Counted from the first letter of the stretch, positions 52,271 through 61,260 are shown. The stretch is DNA of 64,000 nt from Flavobacteriales bacterium UBA720 (GCA_002297505.1 DBLQ01000098.1:63255-127254), one strand, 5' to 3'. Translations and numbers: made by a program. The notes: a model not told the origin generated them from the letters alone.

Positions 52271-54130
52271 CTATTTGTGCTTTTTAGGAATCTCGAAACA
52301 GAACTCCGAGCCCTTGCCTTCGATTGAGTTTACAAAAATCCTGCCACCGCTGCGTTTTATGATTTCAGATGAGATATAAAGTCCGAGTCCAAGTCCCGGA
52401 AATGTATGTTCTTTGCTTCCGCTGACGCGGTAATACTGCTCAAAAACTTTTTCTGTTTTGTCTGCGGGAATGCCGATACCATAGTCGCGAACAGAAAATA
52501 GAACATCATCATTTTCTGTTAGTTGGGTTGCAATCTGGATCTGATCAGAATCCGGAGAATATTTTATCGCGTTGCCGATGAGATTGCTCATCACCTGCGA
52601 AATCCTGTGACGATCTCCATGAATCATGCCGATCTTCTCGGGGTTCAGGTAAATTCTGTGACTGGTAGACATCTGCTGTTCCGTGATTATTTCCTGCACC
52701 AGTTCATCAAAATCAAAATCGGTCTTGGTCAGGAGAATTTTTCCATTCTGAATCTTGGTCACGTCCAGGAGGTCATTCACCAGACTGGTTAATTTATTGA
52801 TCTGGTCATCCATTTTCCGCGCAACATCTGCATTCTTGGCATCATTGGTTTTGCGCAAATTTTTCTCCAGATATTGGGAATATAATTTAAGACTAGTCAG
52901 TGGCGTCTTTAGCTCGTGGCTGGCAATGCCGAGAAAATTGTCCTTCTGCTGCTGAAATTGTTTGAATTCATTGATGTCCGTGCAGGTACCAATCCATTGT
53001 ACCACTTCATCATCCAGATCTTTCACAGGAATCGCACGGCCCAGAAACCAGCGGTAACTGTCTTCCGAGGAGCGATCCCGGAATTGATATTCAATTTCAT
53101 AATTGGTTTTGTTTTTCTGACTTCTCATCCACAGGTCCATTGCGCGCTGCTGATCGTCAGGATGGAGAATTTTGGACGTAGCGGTTTCCCTGCTGTCTAC
53201 GCCATCGAATCCTGTGTACTCGTACCATCGCTTGTTGTAATAATCAATATTCCCGTTCTTATCGGCGGTCCAAACGATAATTGGAAGGCTGTCTGCCAGG
53301 TTTCTGTACTTTTCCTCATTCTGCTTCAGCTGCCGTTTGGTCTGCACGATTTCCGTAACGTCCGTTGCAAAGTTAAGGATGGCATAGACCTTACCGTTTT
53401 CATCCAAAAGTGGCTTGTAAGAAAAGTTGAAAAAAAATGATTTCAATTCTCCATTGATCTCCAAAATGGCTTCGTCTTCCGATGCGGAGTATGTAATGCC
53501 AGTTTTATAAATGTTGTTAAGCAGATCGATAAAGGGCTGCCCTTTGAGTTCAGGAAGCGCGTCTTCCAGTCTCATACCGATGACATTTTCTGTCTTGCCC
53601 CAAGTTTTAAGCATGGTTTTGTTGGCAATATCGATAATGAAATCCGGACCTTTATAAAGTGCAATAGCATAATCCGACTCTTTGATCAGTTTCTCAAATG
53701 TATATTCGGTTTGTGCTAATTTTTTTTCTGCTAAGACCTGATCCGTGACTTCTGTAGCCACTACACTCACTCCGATAATCTCAGACTCGTCATCACTCAA
53801 TATAGGCGCATAAATAAAATCAAAATAGCATTCCTCCGTATGTCCGTTTCTAACCAGATAGCAAAGTTCCTTGTATCCTTTATAAAGTTGTCCTGAAGTG
53901 ATGACCGAAGAAAGGATATTCATAAACTTCTGTCCTTGGAGTTCTGGCAGTGCATCAATTAATTTCTTGCCAATGATCTCTGCGGGTTTTCCCCAGAGCT
54001 GAAGCATCTGTGGATTGGCAACCTGAATTGCAAACTCACTTCCCATCAACATAGACATTGCGACAGGAGCCTGCGTGAGGAGCAGGGCGAGCGATTCCTG
54101 CGAGATATTAGACCGAATGAAATTCTTCAT
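52271..54130 (-). CDS. Soluble multi-PAS sensor histidine kinase
   Basis: The 619-residue kinase has no membrane segment. Three PAS domains (about 15-135, 145-262, 270-390; the last with the PAC-like WFLGRAIPVKDLDDEVVQWIGTCTDI) precede HisKA with the H-box FLGIASHELKTPLTSLKLY (about 400) and an HATPase domain (MSNLIGNAIKYSPDS, VRDYGIGIPADKTEKVF, GLGLGLYIS). The ligand or signal is unknown. It is co-transcribed with the receiver protein. Confidence 0.93.
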   Translation of the reverse strand: MKNFIRSNISQESLALLLTQAPVAMSMLMGSEFAIQVANPQMLQLWGKPAEIIGKKLIDALPELQGQKFMNILSSVITSGQLYKGYKELCYLVRNGHTEECYFDFIYAPILSDDESEIIGVSVVATEVTDQVLAEKKLAQTEYTFEKLIKESDYAIALYKGPDFIIDIANKTMLKTWGKTENVIGMRLEDALPELKGQPFIDLLNNIYKTGITYSASEDEAILEINGELKSFFFNFSYKPLLDENGKVYAILNFATDVTEIVQTKRQLKQNEEKYRNLADSLPIIVWTADKNGNIDYYNKRWYEYTGFDGVDSRETATSKILHPDDQQRAMDLWMRSQKNKTNYEIEYQFRDRSSEDSYRWFLGRAIPVKDLDDEVVQWIGTCTDINEFKQFQQQKDNFLGIASHELKTPLTSLKLYSQYLEKNLRKTNDAKNADVARKMDDQINKLTSLVNDLLDVTKIQNGKILLTKTDFDFDELVQEIITEQQMSTSHRIYLNPEKIGMIHGDRHRISQVMSNLIGNAIKYSPDSDQIQIATQLTENDDVLFSVRDYGIGIPADKTEKVFEQYYRVSGSKEHTFPGLGLGLYISSEIIKRSGGRIFVNSIEGKGSEFCFEIPKKHK

Positions 54131-54151
54131 TTGTAAAGCGTCAATTTTGTT

Positions 54152-54478
54152 CTATAATTCTTTGGTTGAAAATTTTTGTTTGCCAATAAGTAATTCGAAA
54201 AACAGCCTGAAATCTGAAATCAATGACCACAGCGGATAACGGAATGTGGCTGGCCTGTTTTTCTCAAAAACAGCATGGCTAAACCACGCAAAACCGTATC
54301 CGAAAATAGGACAATACCACAGGAATCTCTCTTTCCCGGACTGGATCACATAAACAATAACCGCCAGCACCAAAAGAATTCCAACGAAGTGAAATAGCCT
54401 GGTCAGCGGTTGATGATGTTCTGTAAGATAAAATTGATAAAACTCCCTGTAGTTTTCTATTTTTCTAGGAGATTCCAT
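54152..54478 (-). CDS. DUF962/Mpo1-like membrane protein
   Basis: The 108-residue protein has the DUF962 signature YREFYQFYLTEHHQPLTRLFHFVGILLVL, two or three membrane helices, and FAWFSHAVFEKNRPATFRYPLWSLISD. The yeast relative Mpo1 is a dioxygenase in fatty-acid alpha-oxidation. The conserved His residues suggest a metal-dependent role here, not proven. Its start overlaps the permease gene's end by 14 bp. Confidence 0.85.
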   Translation of the reverse strand: MESPRKIENYREFYQFYLTEHHQPLTRLFHFVGILLVLAVIVYVIQSGKERFLWYCPIFGYGFAWFSHAVFEKNRPATFRYPLWSLISDFRLFFELLIGKQKFSTKEL

Positions 54479-56150
54479 TGCTCTTCTGATTAAGTTTGCT
54501 GTTTTTATAACCGTAAAGGAAATAAATTATCAAACCTATAGCAAACCAAAGACCAAAATAAAACCAGTTTTCATGGCTCATTCCGGTAAGAAGGTAGAGA
54601 CAAGAGCTGAGCCCGATAAGCGGAATAAGGGAAAGATTTTTAATGAAGGTCAGGACACATAGAATCAGATTAACAATAATAAAAACGATGATTGCGAGAC
54701 GAAACTCACCCTCGTTCGGATCCTTGATATTGGTGAGATGATGAAAAAATTCGGGCTGATAAAAATAAAAGAACACCAATCCGCCACTGAAAATCAAAGG
54801 GAAAATCAGCTTTCCATTGATGTACGGCAGGTGGAATCGGCCTTTGATCTTTTCTTTATTGGGCAAAAGTAATACGCCGCCACAAACCAAAACGAACGCG
54901 AAAATGGTTCCGATACTGGTGAAATCAAGGATGAAGGATTTGTCCGTAAACAAAATCGGGATCCCAACCACAATACCTGTGACAATGGTCGCAAAAGACG
55001 GCACCTTGTTTTTGCTGTGCACTTCCTGGAATTTTTTTGGCAACAGGCCATCTCTGGACATGGCCATCCAGATTCTCGGCTGTCCCATCTGGAAAACCAA
55101 AAGTACTGTGGTGATGGCTACTATCGCAATCAATGACACGATGAATTCCATCCATGGAAGATTAAGATTATTCTTGTCAAAAACAAATGACAAAGGATCG
55201 CCCACGCCATCGAATTTTTTATAATCTACCAAACCTGTAAGCACCAACGTAAGCACGATGTAAATTACAGTGCAGAGTCCAAGTGAAATCAACATTCCTT
55301 TCGGGAGATCTTTCTGCGGATTTTTGGTTTCTTCCGACAGTACAGAGATCGCATCGAAACCAATGTATGCAAAGAAAACTCCTGAAACGGCAGACATCAC
55401 GCCTGCAAAACCGTTGGGCATAAAAGAAGGTTCAGAGGTTACAGCGCTAGCCGGAAACCAGTTTCCTGTATTCACAAAACCGACACCCACAGCGATGACC
55501 AGAAGAATCACGAACAATTTCAAAATCACAAAAAAGTTATTGAAATTCTTACTTTCCCTGATGCCCTGATAACAAAGCCAGGTAATCAATCCGTTAATCA
55601 CCAGTGCCGGAATATCAACGATGATGCGCAAACTTCCAATCAGTGGCGCAGATTTCCACGCATTGATGAGTTCCGTATTAGTTGAATTATTAAGGAAAGC
55701 TTTTTTAGCTTCGGTATAACTGCAAGTGAAATAATCCGGGATATGAACACCGATCCTGCCCATAAAACTGGTGAAATAATCCGACCAGGAAAAGGCGACA
55801 TAAATGTTTCCGAAAGAGTATTCCATAATCAAAGCCCAGCCGATGACCCAGGCAATCAACTCGCCAAAACTGGCGTAAGCATAGGTGTAAGCACTTCCTG
55901 CTGTGGGAATTCGGCTGGCAAACTCCGCATAGCAGAGCGCGGTGAATGCACAGGCAAATCCACATATCAGATACAGAACAATAACACCCGGACCGCCCCG
56001 GAAAATAGCCTCACCCAAACTGCTGAAACTCCCGGCGCCAATGATGGCGGCAATCCCAAAAAATACGATATCCCAGGTTCCGAGAACCCTGTTTAACTGT
56101 CCGGCATCGGCATTTTCTGCGTAGTGTTTTTTTCTGAAAAGTGAACTCAT
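54465..56150 (-). CDS. APC-superfamily amino acid permease
   Basis: The 561-residue membrane protein has 12-14 helices. The N-terminal VLGTWDIVFFGIAAIIGAGSFSSLGEAIFRGGPGVI and FAGVMSAVSGVFFAYIGFDAISVLSEETKNPQKDLP place it in the cationic amino acid transporter branch of APC. A hydrophilic stretch at about 120-150 is unusual. Substrate is not determined. Confidence 0.9.
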   Translation of the reverse strand: MSSLFRKKHYAENADAGQLNRVLGTWDIVFFGIAAIIGAGSFSSLGEAIFRGGPGVIVLYLICGFACAFTALCYAEFASRIPTAGSAYTYAYASFGELIAWVIGWALIMEYSFGNIYVAFSWSDYFTSFMGRIGVHIPDYFTCSYTEAKKAFLNNSTNTELINAWKSAPLIGSLRIIVDIPALVINGLITWLCYQGIRESKNFNNFFVILKLFVILLVIAVGVGFVNTGNWFPASAVTSEPSFMPNGFAGVMSAVSGVFFAYIGFDAISVLSEETKNPQKDLPKGMLISLGLCTVIYIVLTLVLTGLVDYKKFDGVGDPLSFVFDKNNLNLPWMEFIVSLIAIVAITTVLLVFQMGQPRIWMAMSRDGLLPKKFQEVHSKNKVPSFATIVTGIVVGIPILFTDKSFILDFTSIGTIFAFVLVCGGVLLLPNKEKIKGRFHLPYINGKLIFPLIFSGGLVFFYFYQPEFFHHLTNIKDPNEGEFRLAIIVFIIVNLILCVLTFIKNLSLIPLIGLSSCLYLLTGMSHENWFYFGLWFAIGLIIYFLYGYKNSKLNQKSNGIS

Positions 56151-56239
56151 ATAAGGTTTTTGATTTATGAAAGAAACAAATGTAATAAAAATACTCGGTT
56201 TTGTTAATAATTTGTTAAACGGACAAGTAATTATTTAAC

Positions 56240-56273
56240 GGACACGGTTTATCTGTGTGTGCACAGAGATTTG
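56240..56273 (+). promoter_or_regulatory. Shared promoter/operator motif, site 1
   Basis: GGACACGGTTTATC (56240-56253) is followed at 56266 by GAGATTTG, a -7-like element. The same layout with the same 25-bp offset from GACA to the -7 element occurs at 58808 and 61308. It lies 34 bp before the start of gene 56287. A second GGACA stands 19 bp further upstream (56221). Confidence 0.65.
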
Positions 56274-56286
56274 CAAAAAATTCTGA

Positions 56287-56631
56287 ATGATGGATGACGA
56301 GCTATCGCCTTTAATAATTAGTAAGTTTAGCAAATTTGTTCGTAGAACCATCAATGATTTTCAGCCCGATGAAGATCTGATTATTGAACGTGATTTTGAG
56401 CCGAGGGAATGTCAATTGTATTTCCTAACCAAGAATTTCTATTTTAATTACGAAATAGACTATAAAAATGGATGCTTTTTTCTGAATGTGAATTTTGAAA
56501 TTGATGATGACAAGCAGCCAGGTTTAAGACAAAAATTTTATGAGAATATGAATTTTCTGATGACTGACCAACGTTTTTTTCTCATTCAAAAAATCAGATT
56601 GTATTACGAGCTGAATTGGATCAAAAACTGA
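56287..56631 (+). CDS. Unknown 114-residue protein
   Basis: No family recognised. The protein is acidic and aromatic-rich (DFEPRECQLYFLTKNFYFNYEIDYKNGCFFLNVNFEIDDD) with a likely beta-hairpin core; soluble, no signal peptide. It is the first gene after shared promoter site 1 and its stop codon overlaps the next ATG (TGATG), so the two are translationally coupled. Confidence 0.6.
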   Translation: MMDDELSPLIISKFSKFVRRTINDFQPDEDLIIERDFEPRECQLYFLTKNFYFNYEIDYKNGCFFLNVNFEIDDDKQPGLRQKFYENMNFLMTDQRFFLIQKIRLYYELNWIKN

Positions 56632-57005
56632 TGGCGCGCGCACAATTGATTTGTCTCACGGAACATTATATGGATTGCTGCTTTTTCACTGAGACCAAAT
56701 CTGCGATCGAGAAAATCGTAGGTAATGTGTTTTATGAATTCAAGGAAACGATGCATCAGATTTGGAAAACCATTTTTGAAAATTTTGAAACGATAAAACC
56801 TTTGCCTTGTTTTGCTGAGCGCAGCAGTTCTTTTCGGGAACAGGGAAAAACGGAAAATCAACTTTATGATCTTCCGCCTATGATTAAAATGTACTATGAA
56901 TTTTATCAAAAGCAAAGAATTGAGGCGCTTAAGAAAAAGCCAACTGTCAGGAGTTCGAATGAAAGTTGGGCGAAGAGAATCTATATAAATTTTAAAAAAC
57001 GATAA
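56631..57005 (+). CDS. Unknown 124-residue protein
   Basis: No family recognised. ATG 56631 overlaps the previous stop codon by one base and is preferred to an in-frame TTG at 56616. The N-terminus is Cys-rich (LICLTEHYMDCCFFTETKSAIEK), and the rest is basic and helical, ending in Lys/Arg. Possibly nucleic-acid binding. It precedes another small gene by 3 bp. Confidence 0.6.
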   Translation: MARAQLICLTEHYMDCCFFTETKSAIEKIVGNVFYEFKETMHQIWKTIFENFETIKPLPCFAERSSSFREQGKTENQLYDLPPMIKMYYEFYQKQRIEALKKKPTVRSSNESWAKRIYINFKKR

Positions 57006-57008
57006 ACG

Positions 57009-57506
57009 ATGTTTCAAATGATAAGTTTTTATCTGGATAAAAATCAAAGCCACGGGCAGGATGATAGATTTCTGCGCGCCTTTTTGATGAAGATTCAACT
57101 TTGTCGTCCGGAGGAGGACTTATCCTGCTGGCAAATCACAATCGATGTGCGCAAGTCTTTCATTGTACTTTTCCATAAAATAAAAGAGATTAAAATTATA
57201 ATCATTGATAAAACGGATTTGTTGAATGAAAATTTAATGAGGACACAAAAGGAATTCATCCATCAAATTATTAAAGGCCATACAAGCAATTTGATTAGCC
57301 GTGAAAAGTTGATTTTTATTGACCTTACTGATAACGTAGAATCTGATAGTATTATAGGTTATCAATTATTGGAAAACAGAATGCTTATAGAGTTTATGCA
57401 ATGGCGAGAAACAATAGAAGTAAAAGAATGGATCGAAAGCTGTTTAAACTTTTTGGAAGATGGGAATTGGTTTAAAATTGAATTAAAAAATTATATTTAC
57501 AAATAG
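57009..57506 (+). CDS. Unknown 165-residue protein
   Basis: No family recognised. A mixed alpha/beta soluble protein with hydrophobic strands (EIKIIIIDKTDLL, REKLIFIDLTDNVES) and a Trp-rich C-terminus (MQWRETIEVKEWIESCLNFLEDGNW). Third gene of the tightly packed cluster under promoter site 1; the nuclease gene follows 27 bp later. Confidence 0.6.
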   Translation: MFQMISFYLDKNQSHGQDDRFLRAFLMKIQLCRPEEDLSCWQITIDVRKSFIVLFHKIKEIKIIIIDKTDLLNENLMRTQKEFIHQIIKGHTSNLISREKLIFIDLTDNVESDSIIGYQLLENRMLIEFMQWRETIEVKEWIESCLNFLEDGNWFKIELKNYIYK

Positions 57507-57533
57507 AAAATTAAAAACTAACTATAAGAGCCT

Positions 57534-58748
57534 ATGAAAGTATCACCTATTAAAAACCTTATTGAGAATTTTAAAAAAATTGAAAAGGATTACGAGACAG
57601 AAAACTTACGTGAATCGATAGACTTCAATGTCTTTAGTTTTATTAAAAGTGTCTTCTGGATAGATGAGCCAAAACATAGTCGTATCATTGCTTTCCTATT
57701 AAATCCTGAAGAAATGCACGGTCAAAAAGAAACTTTTCTTTATTTGTTTCTGGAAATGCTGGGAATTAAGGATTTTAAAGAAAACAAATGGAATGTTTAT
57801 GCAGAAAAAGGAAATGTGGATATTCTCGTTACTTCTCACTTTCCCAACAAGAAAACTATCGTTATTGAGAACAAGTCCAATTGGGCTGTTGATCAAGATT
57901 GTCAATTGTATCGTTATTGGTATTCTAATATTTTTAAATATAATAATGAAAATATAGAATCTGCTTTCAATAGGGATAATAATAGAATTGTTTATCTGTC
58001 TCCAAGTGAAGATAAGATGTATACGCCAAATTCAATCAGCAGACCCGATGAAAGTTACGGATGTATGGAAATACTGGATGAAAAAATTATATCAACGTGG
58101 TATTTTCATATTCATCTTAAAAATTGGCTTACGGAATGCGCTAAAAAAGCTGGTTCTGAAAGATTGAAATTATTTATTAACGATTATATCGCATTTTGGG
58201 AAGAAACTAATAATAAAGAAAAAACAATTATGCAAGTATTACAAAATTACTTTAAAGATAAGGAGCAAGACTGGAAAGATTTTGTTGAGGCATCTACTTA
58301 TATCAATAAGTTAAGATCATCTTGGTTTGAATCATTTTCTCAAAAACTTTATTCATTAAGAGTAGGGGTTTGGCAATTTGATAAAGAAACAAATGATTTT
58401 AGATGGTTTTTATCAGACTGGAATCATTCATTAAGTTTTGTTTATGAACCAAACAAAGGATTAACAATATGGAAAAGTGATTTTAAGTATCATAAAAAAA
58501 GATTTGAAAGTAAATTCAAAGAACTGTTTCTAAAAGATTTTGAATTGGAAGAAGATGATGATTCCAATTATGCAATGAATTTTACAGACAAATCAATCAT
58601 TTTCGAGAATCTTGAAGAATTTAACTGGATAATGGGAAATGATCCTGAAAAAATTTTAAATGTGATCCAACCGATTCTTAAAACTTATATGGAAAACCCA
58701 GAAGTAGTTAAGTTCTTTCAAGAAGTTGATGACCAAACAAAATCTTAG
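57534..58748 (+). CDS. PD-(D/E)XK superfamily nuclease (PDDEXK_4-like)
   Basis: The 404-residue protein has a nuclease core in its first 130 residues: WIDEPKHSRIIAFLLNP (about 42-58), Asp96 in GNVDILVT, then IVIENKSNWAVDQDCQLYRYW with Glu112 and Lys114 and a Gln-x2-Gln motif. This is the D...ExK metal site of restriction-like endonucleases. The C-terminal 250 residues are a helical region of unknown role. It is more AT-rich than the flanking housekeeping genes. It could restrict foreign DNA, but no modification gene is nearby. A terminator follows. Confidence 0.82.
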   Translation: MKVSPIKNLIENFKKIEKDYETENLRESIDFNVFSFIKSVFWIDEPKHSRIIAFLLNPEEMHGQKETFLYLFLEMLGIKDFKENKWNVYAEKGNVDILVTSHFPNKKTIVIENKSNWAVDQDCQLYRYWYSNIFKYNNENIESAFNRDNNRIVYLSPSEDKMYTPNSISRPDESYGCMEILDEKIISTWYFHIHLKNWLTECAKKAGSERLKLFINDYIAFWEETNNKEKTIMQVLQNYFKDKEQDWKDFVEASTYINKLRSSWFESFSQKLYSLRVGVWQFDKETNDFRWFLSDWNHSLSFVYEPNKGLTIWKSDFKYHKKRFESKFKELFLKDFELEEDDDSNYAMNFTDKSIIFENLEEFNWIMGNDPEKILNVIQPILKTYMENPEVVKFFQEVDDQTKS

Positions 58749-58771
58749 TATTAGTATCAAAAAATTATCCC

Positions 58772-58801
58772 AAAAAGATTCTCCCACCAGAGAATCTTTT
58801 T
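58772..58801 (+). terminator. Terminator after the nuclease gene
   Basis: AAAAAGATTCTC (58772-58783) and GAGAATCTTTTT (58790-58801) form a 12-bp stem with a 6-nt loop and a T-run reaching 58804. Shared promoter site 2 begins directly behind it. Confidence 0.88.
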
Positions 58802-58807
58802 TTTGAT

Positions 58808-58841
58808 GGACACGGTTTGTCTGTTTGCTCATTTAGATTTG
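58808..58841 (+). promoter_or_regulatory. Shared promoter/operator motif, site 2
   Basis: GGACACGGTTTGTC (58808-58821) holds the inverted repeat GACA-N5-TGTC. TAGATTTG (58834-58841) is a perfect TAnnTTTG -7 element. Site 1 differs only slightly in the first block (TATC for TGTC) and shares AGATTTGCA in the second. The first gene starts 38 bp after the block. Confidence 0.75.
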
Positions 58842-58858
58842 CAGAATGATAACAGAAA

Positions 58859-59308
58859 ATGAATATGCAATCTTCAACATACAACCAACTCATCACTCTT
58901 CTCAACCGATTTGAATATAAAATCAAAGAGTTATCTGCCTTTCGGATTTATAGTAGGGAATATTCTAAGATCGTAGAAAACAGTCAGCTTTGTATATTGG
59001 AAAAACATTTAATGATTGAGTTGAAAGAACTTTCGCAGATGTTCGAGGTTAACAGCAAGTCAGCCCTATTTTTATGCGCTATGTTCTTCAATAGTTTTAC
59101 AAATAATGATGGATTGGTTTCAAGAGTTGTGTCGGAGGAAGATCTGATGTTGTCCGTTGGCTTGGATCAAGATATTATTTTGGATTTGCAGAATGCCATT
59201 TCAGACTTAGAAACTAAGAATATCATCATTGTAAATACATCAAATTATTCTTCCGAAAAATCATATTCTCTAACCGAAGATTTTATCAATATAACAACAA
59301 AACTATAA
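58859..59308 (+). CDS. Winged-helix-like small protein, paralog 1
   Basis: The 149-residue protein has a helical N-terminal half and a pattern ELKELSQMFEVNSKSALFLCAMFFNS followed by a likely winged helix (SRVVSEEDLMLSVGLDQDIILDLQNAISDLETKNIIIV). The neighbour at 59312 has the same blocks. Similar N-terminal domains precede AAA+ ATPases in Bacteroidota, as I recall; here no ATPase is attached. A regulator or adaptor role is a guess. Confidence 0.6.
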   Translation: MNMQSSTYNQLITLLNRFEYKIKELSAFRIYSREYSKIVENSQLCILEKHLMIELKELSQMFEVNSKSALFLCAMFFNSFTNNDGLVSRVVSEEDLMLSVGLDQDIILDLQNAISDLETKNIIIVNTSNYSSEKSYSLTEDFINITTKL

Positions 59309-59311
59309 TTT

Positions 59312-59734
59312 ATGAATACGCAATTACTTGCCAGCATAGACATTGTCTATAGACAAAACTCAATTCACAGATTCAAGACTATTGAGCAATGCCGCTCGGA
59401 TTATGAAAACGAATTGGAAGCGATTTCAAAAAGTTTTGAAATAGACAATATGGAAGCGCTTTTCCTTATTGCGATTGTCATCAATAATACAGAATATAAA
59501 GTCTGTCAGATAGATGATATTGCCAATCTATTGGAGATTTCCCGCTTTGATATTTTAAAAAACCTACATGTCTTATTTTCTCTTCAATCCAAAAAATTGA
59601 TAGAGATTAATGATTATACAGTAAGCAATTCAGAAACTAAAAAATATTTAAACAGGACAACTTATCCGGTTGAGATAATGAATAAGTCATTTAAAATCTC
59701 AAAAAGCGTAGAACATAAATTATTTGAAATTTAA
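59312..59734 (+). CDS. Winged-helix-like small protein, paralog 2
   Basis: The 140-residue protein aligns with its upstream neighbour: ELEAISKSFEIDNMEALFLIAIVINN, then QIDDIANLLEISRFDILKNLHVLFSLQSKKLIEIN. It begins 3 bp after the previous stop. The pair clearly arose by duplication and has since diverged strongly. Function unknown. Confidence 0.6.
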   Translation: MNTQLLASIDIVYRQNSIHRFKTIEQCRSDYENELEAISKSFEIDNMEALFLIAIVINNTEYKVCQIDDIANLLEISRFDILKNLHVLFSLQSKKLIEINDYTVSNSETKKYLNRTTYPVEIMNKSFKISKSVEHKLFEI

Positions 59735-59824
59735 TTCAAAATATGGAAAACCGTAGAATCAATTTAATCAAAATTATGATTTTAGAACATTAAAAAAAAA
59801 ATTAACCAAAAAAAACTCAACATT

Positions 59825-60055
59825 ATGTCAAACTTTTATTGCAAATGGTGCGGACAAAAATATTCCAGTGTGTCAAGCCTTACGTCAGGCTCCTGCTCCA
59901 AAAATCCGGAAGGCAAAAAACACGCACTTTACGAAGGAAGTGAAAAATCACAGTATGTGTGTAAATGTTGTGGTCAGAAATCTTCCAGTTTAAGCAGTTT
60001 GTGCTCAGGTTCCTGTTCCAAAAGTCCAACTAAAAAACACCAGCCGGCTTTGTAG
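59825..60055 (+). CDS. Double zinc-knuckle small protein
   Basis: The 76-residue protein consists of two copies of one module: YCKWCGQKYSSVSSLTSGSC-S-K-N-P-x4-K-H and VCKCCGQKSSSLSSLCSGSC-S-K-S-P-x2-K-H. Each has C-x2-C, a Cys after SGS and a final His, a probable CCCH zinc site. Such modules are known as short domains in Bacteroidota proteins, without assigned function. It is immediately followed (no gap) by the exonuclease gene, suggesting nucleic-acid recognition. Confidence 0.75.
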   Translation: MSNFYCKWCGQKYSSVSSLTSGSCSKNPEGKKHALYEGSEKSQYVCKCCGQKSSSLSSLCSGSCSKSPTKKHQPAL

Positions 60056-60565
60056 ATGAAAAATTTTACAGCGATAGATTTCGAGACTGCGCAAGGTTAC
60101 CGTCACAGCATTTGTCAGGTTGGATTGGTGCGTGTGGAAAATGGGTTGATTACTGAGGAAATCAATCTCTTGGTACAGCCTCCGGACAACTATTATTGGA
60201 GCCGTTTTATCGACATCCACGGGATTACACCGCAGAAAACTGCCAATTCTCCTAAGTTTAATCAAGTTTGGAATCAGATAGAATCTTACATCAAAGGGCA
60301 AACGGTTGTCGCTCACAATGGTTTGTCTTTCGACTTTCCGGTCTTGGAAAAAACATTGGAATATTACAACATGCAAACCCCGAATTACGAAAAACAATGC
60401 ACTTACCGAATCTATAAACAGAACTTGGCAACTCTCTGTTCTGAACATCAAATAAGACTCAATCATCACGATGCTTTGAGCGATGCACGGGCTTGTTCGG
60501 AGTTGTTTTTGAGGTATCTGAAAAGTAAAAATTTTAATACATTTGAAAAAAATATAAAACTATGA
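60056..60565 (+). CDS. DnaQ-like DEDDh 3'-5' exonuclease
   Basis: The 169-residue protein contains just the exonuclease domain: Asp8 and Glu10 in AIDFETAQG, Asp93 in AHNGLSFDFPVL, and His138/Asp143 in HHDALSDARA, so all five metal/catalytic residues are present. It hydrolyses DNA or RNA from the 3' end; the substrate is unknown. Its ATG directly follows the zinc-knuckle gene's stop, and its stop overlaps the next ATG (ATGA). Confidence 0.88.
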   Translation: MKNFTAIDFETAQGYRHSICQVGLVRVENGLITEEINLLVQPPDNYYWSRFIDIHGITPQKTANSPKFNQVWNQIESYIKGQTVVAHNGLSFDFPVLEKTLEYYNMQTPNYEKQCTYRIYKQNLATLCSEHQIRLNHHDALSDARACSELFLRYLKSKNFNTFEKNIKL

Positions 60566-61254
60566 ATTTACAACAACTCAAAACTGACTATTTAAAATTT
60601 TTTGAAGAATTTAAAATCAATCAAACTTCAGGTATTTTAGAAGATTATCCCTCCCTAAAATTTGCAACAATGCCTCATATTGGAAGTAATTATGAAGAAG
60701 CAAAATTTAAAATACTTTTCGTGGGACAAGATATTGGAAAAGATGAAACAACTAATTATTTTCAAGATTTTGATGAACGTAATCAAAGTGTAGAGAAAGA
60801 AAGCAATTTTAACCCGCATATTGCCGGTACTTATTCAAGTGCTCTATATTTGTTGAAAGATTACTTCAACTGGGAAAGTGTTTGGGAGGAACATAATAGT
60901 TATCCTACATATTCTCAGGCTACCAAGAGTATTATCCACAAAGAAAATGAAAATCCTTTATCATTTGTGGCTTTGACCAATTTGCATAAGTTCGTAACTG
61001 CAAAGAGAGAGCACAGAGCAGGAGATTCAGATAGAAAATTCGTTAAGAGAGAAGTCGAGGAGGAAATTTTGCTTAGAGAAGTTGAAGCGTTAAAACCCAA
61101 CTTGGTTTTGTTTCAAGGTAAATGGCCAAGCGATGTAACGATTGAGAAAATTAAATCCAAAAAAATACAGGTGATATTAGCAAGACATCCATCATATAGA
61201 ACAAAAAATGGTAGAAAGCCAGATGTTTATATTAAAACTTTCACTTACAAATGA
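60562..61254 (+). CDS. Uracil-DNA-glycosylase-superfamily-like protein
   Basis: The 230-residue protein shows a pattern of the UDG fold: KILFVGQDIGKDET near 50 (motif A-like, with G-Q-D), a strand NLVLFQGKWPSDV near 180 and ARHPSYRTKNG near 203 (motif B-like, H-P-S). Whether it excises a base is uncertain. It overlaps the exonuclease gene by 4 bp and is followed by a terminator, so zinc-knuckle, exonuclease and this gene form one operon. Confidence 0.6.
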   Translation: MNLQQLKTDYLKFFEEFKINQTSGILEDYPSLKFATMPHIGSNYEEAKFKILFVGQDIGKDETTNYFQDFDERNQSVEKESNFNPHIAGTYSSALYLLKDYFNWESVWEEHNSYPTYSQATKSIIHKENENPLSFVALTNLHKFVTAKREHRAGDSDRKFVKREVEEEILLREVEALKPNLVLFQGKWPSDVTIEKIKSKKIQVILARHPSYRTKNGRKPDVYIKTFTYK

Positions 61255-61260
61255 AACTCA

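Noticed and set aside
57534..58748. A complete restriction-modification system
   Set aside because: Only a PD-(D/E)XK nuclease is present; no DNA methyltransferase or specificity subunit was seen nearby.
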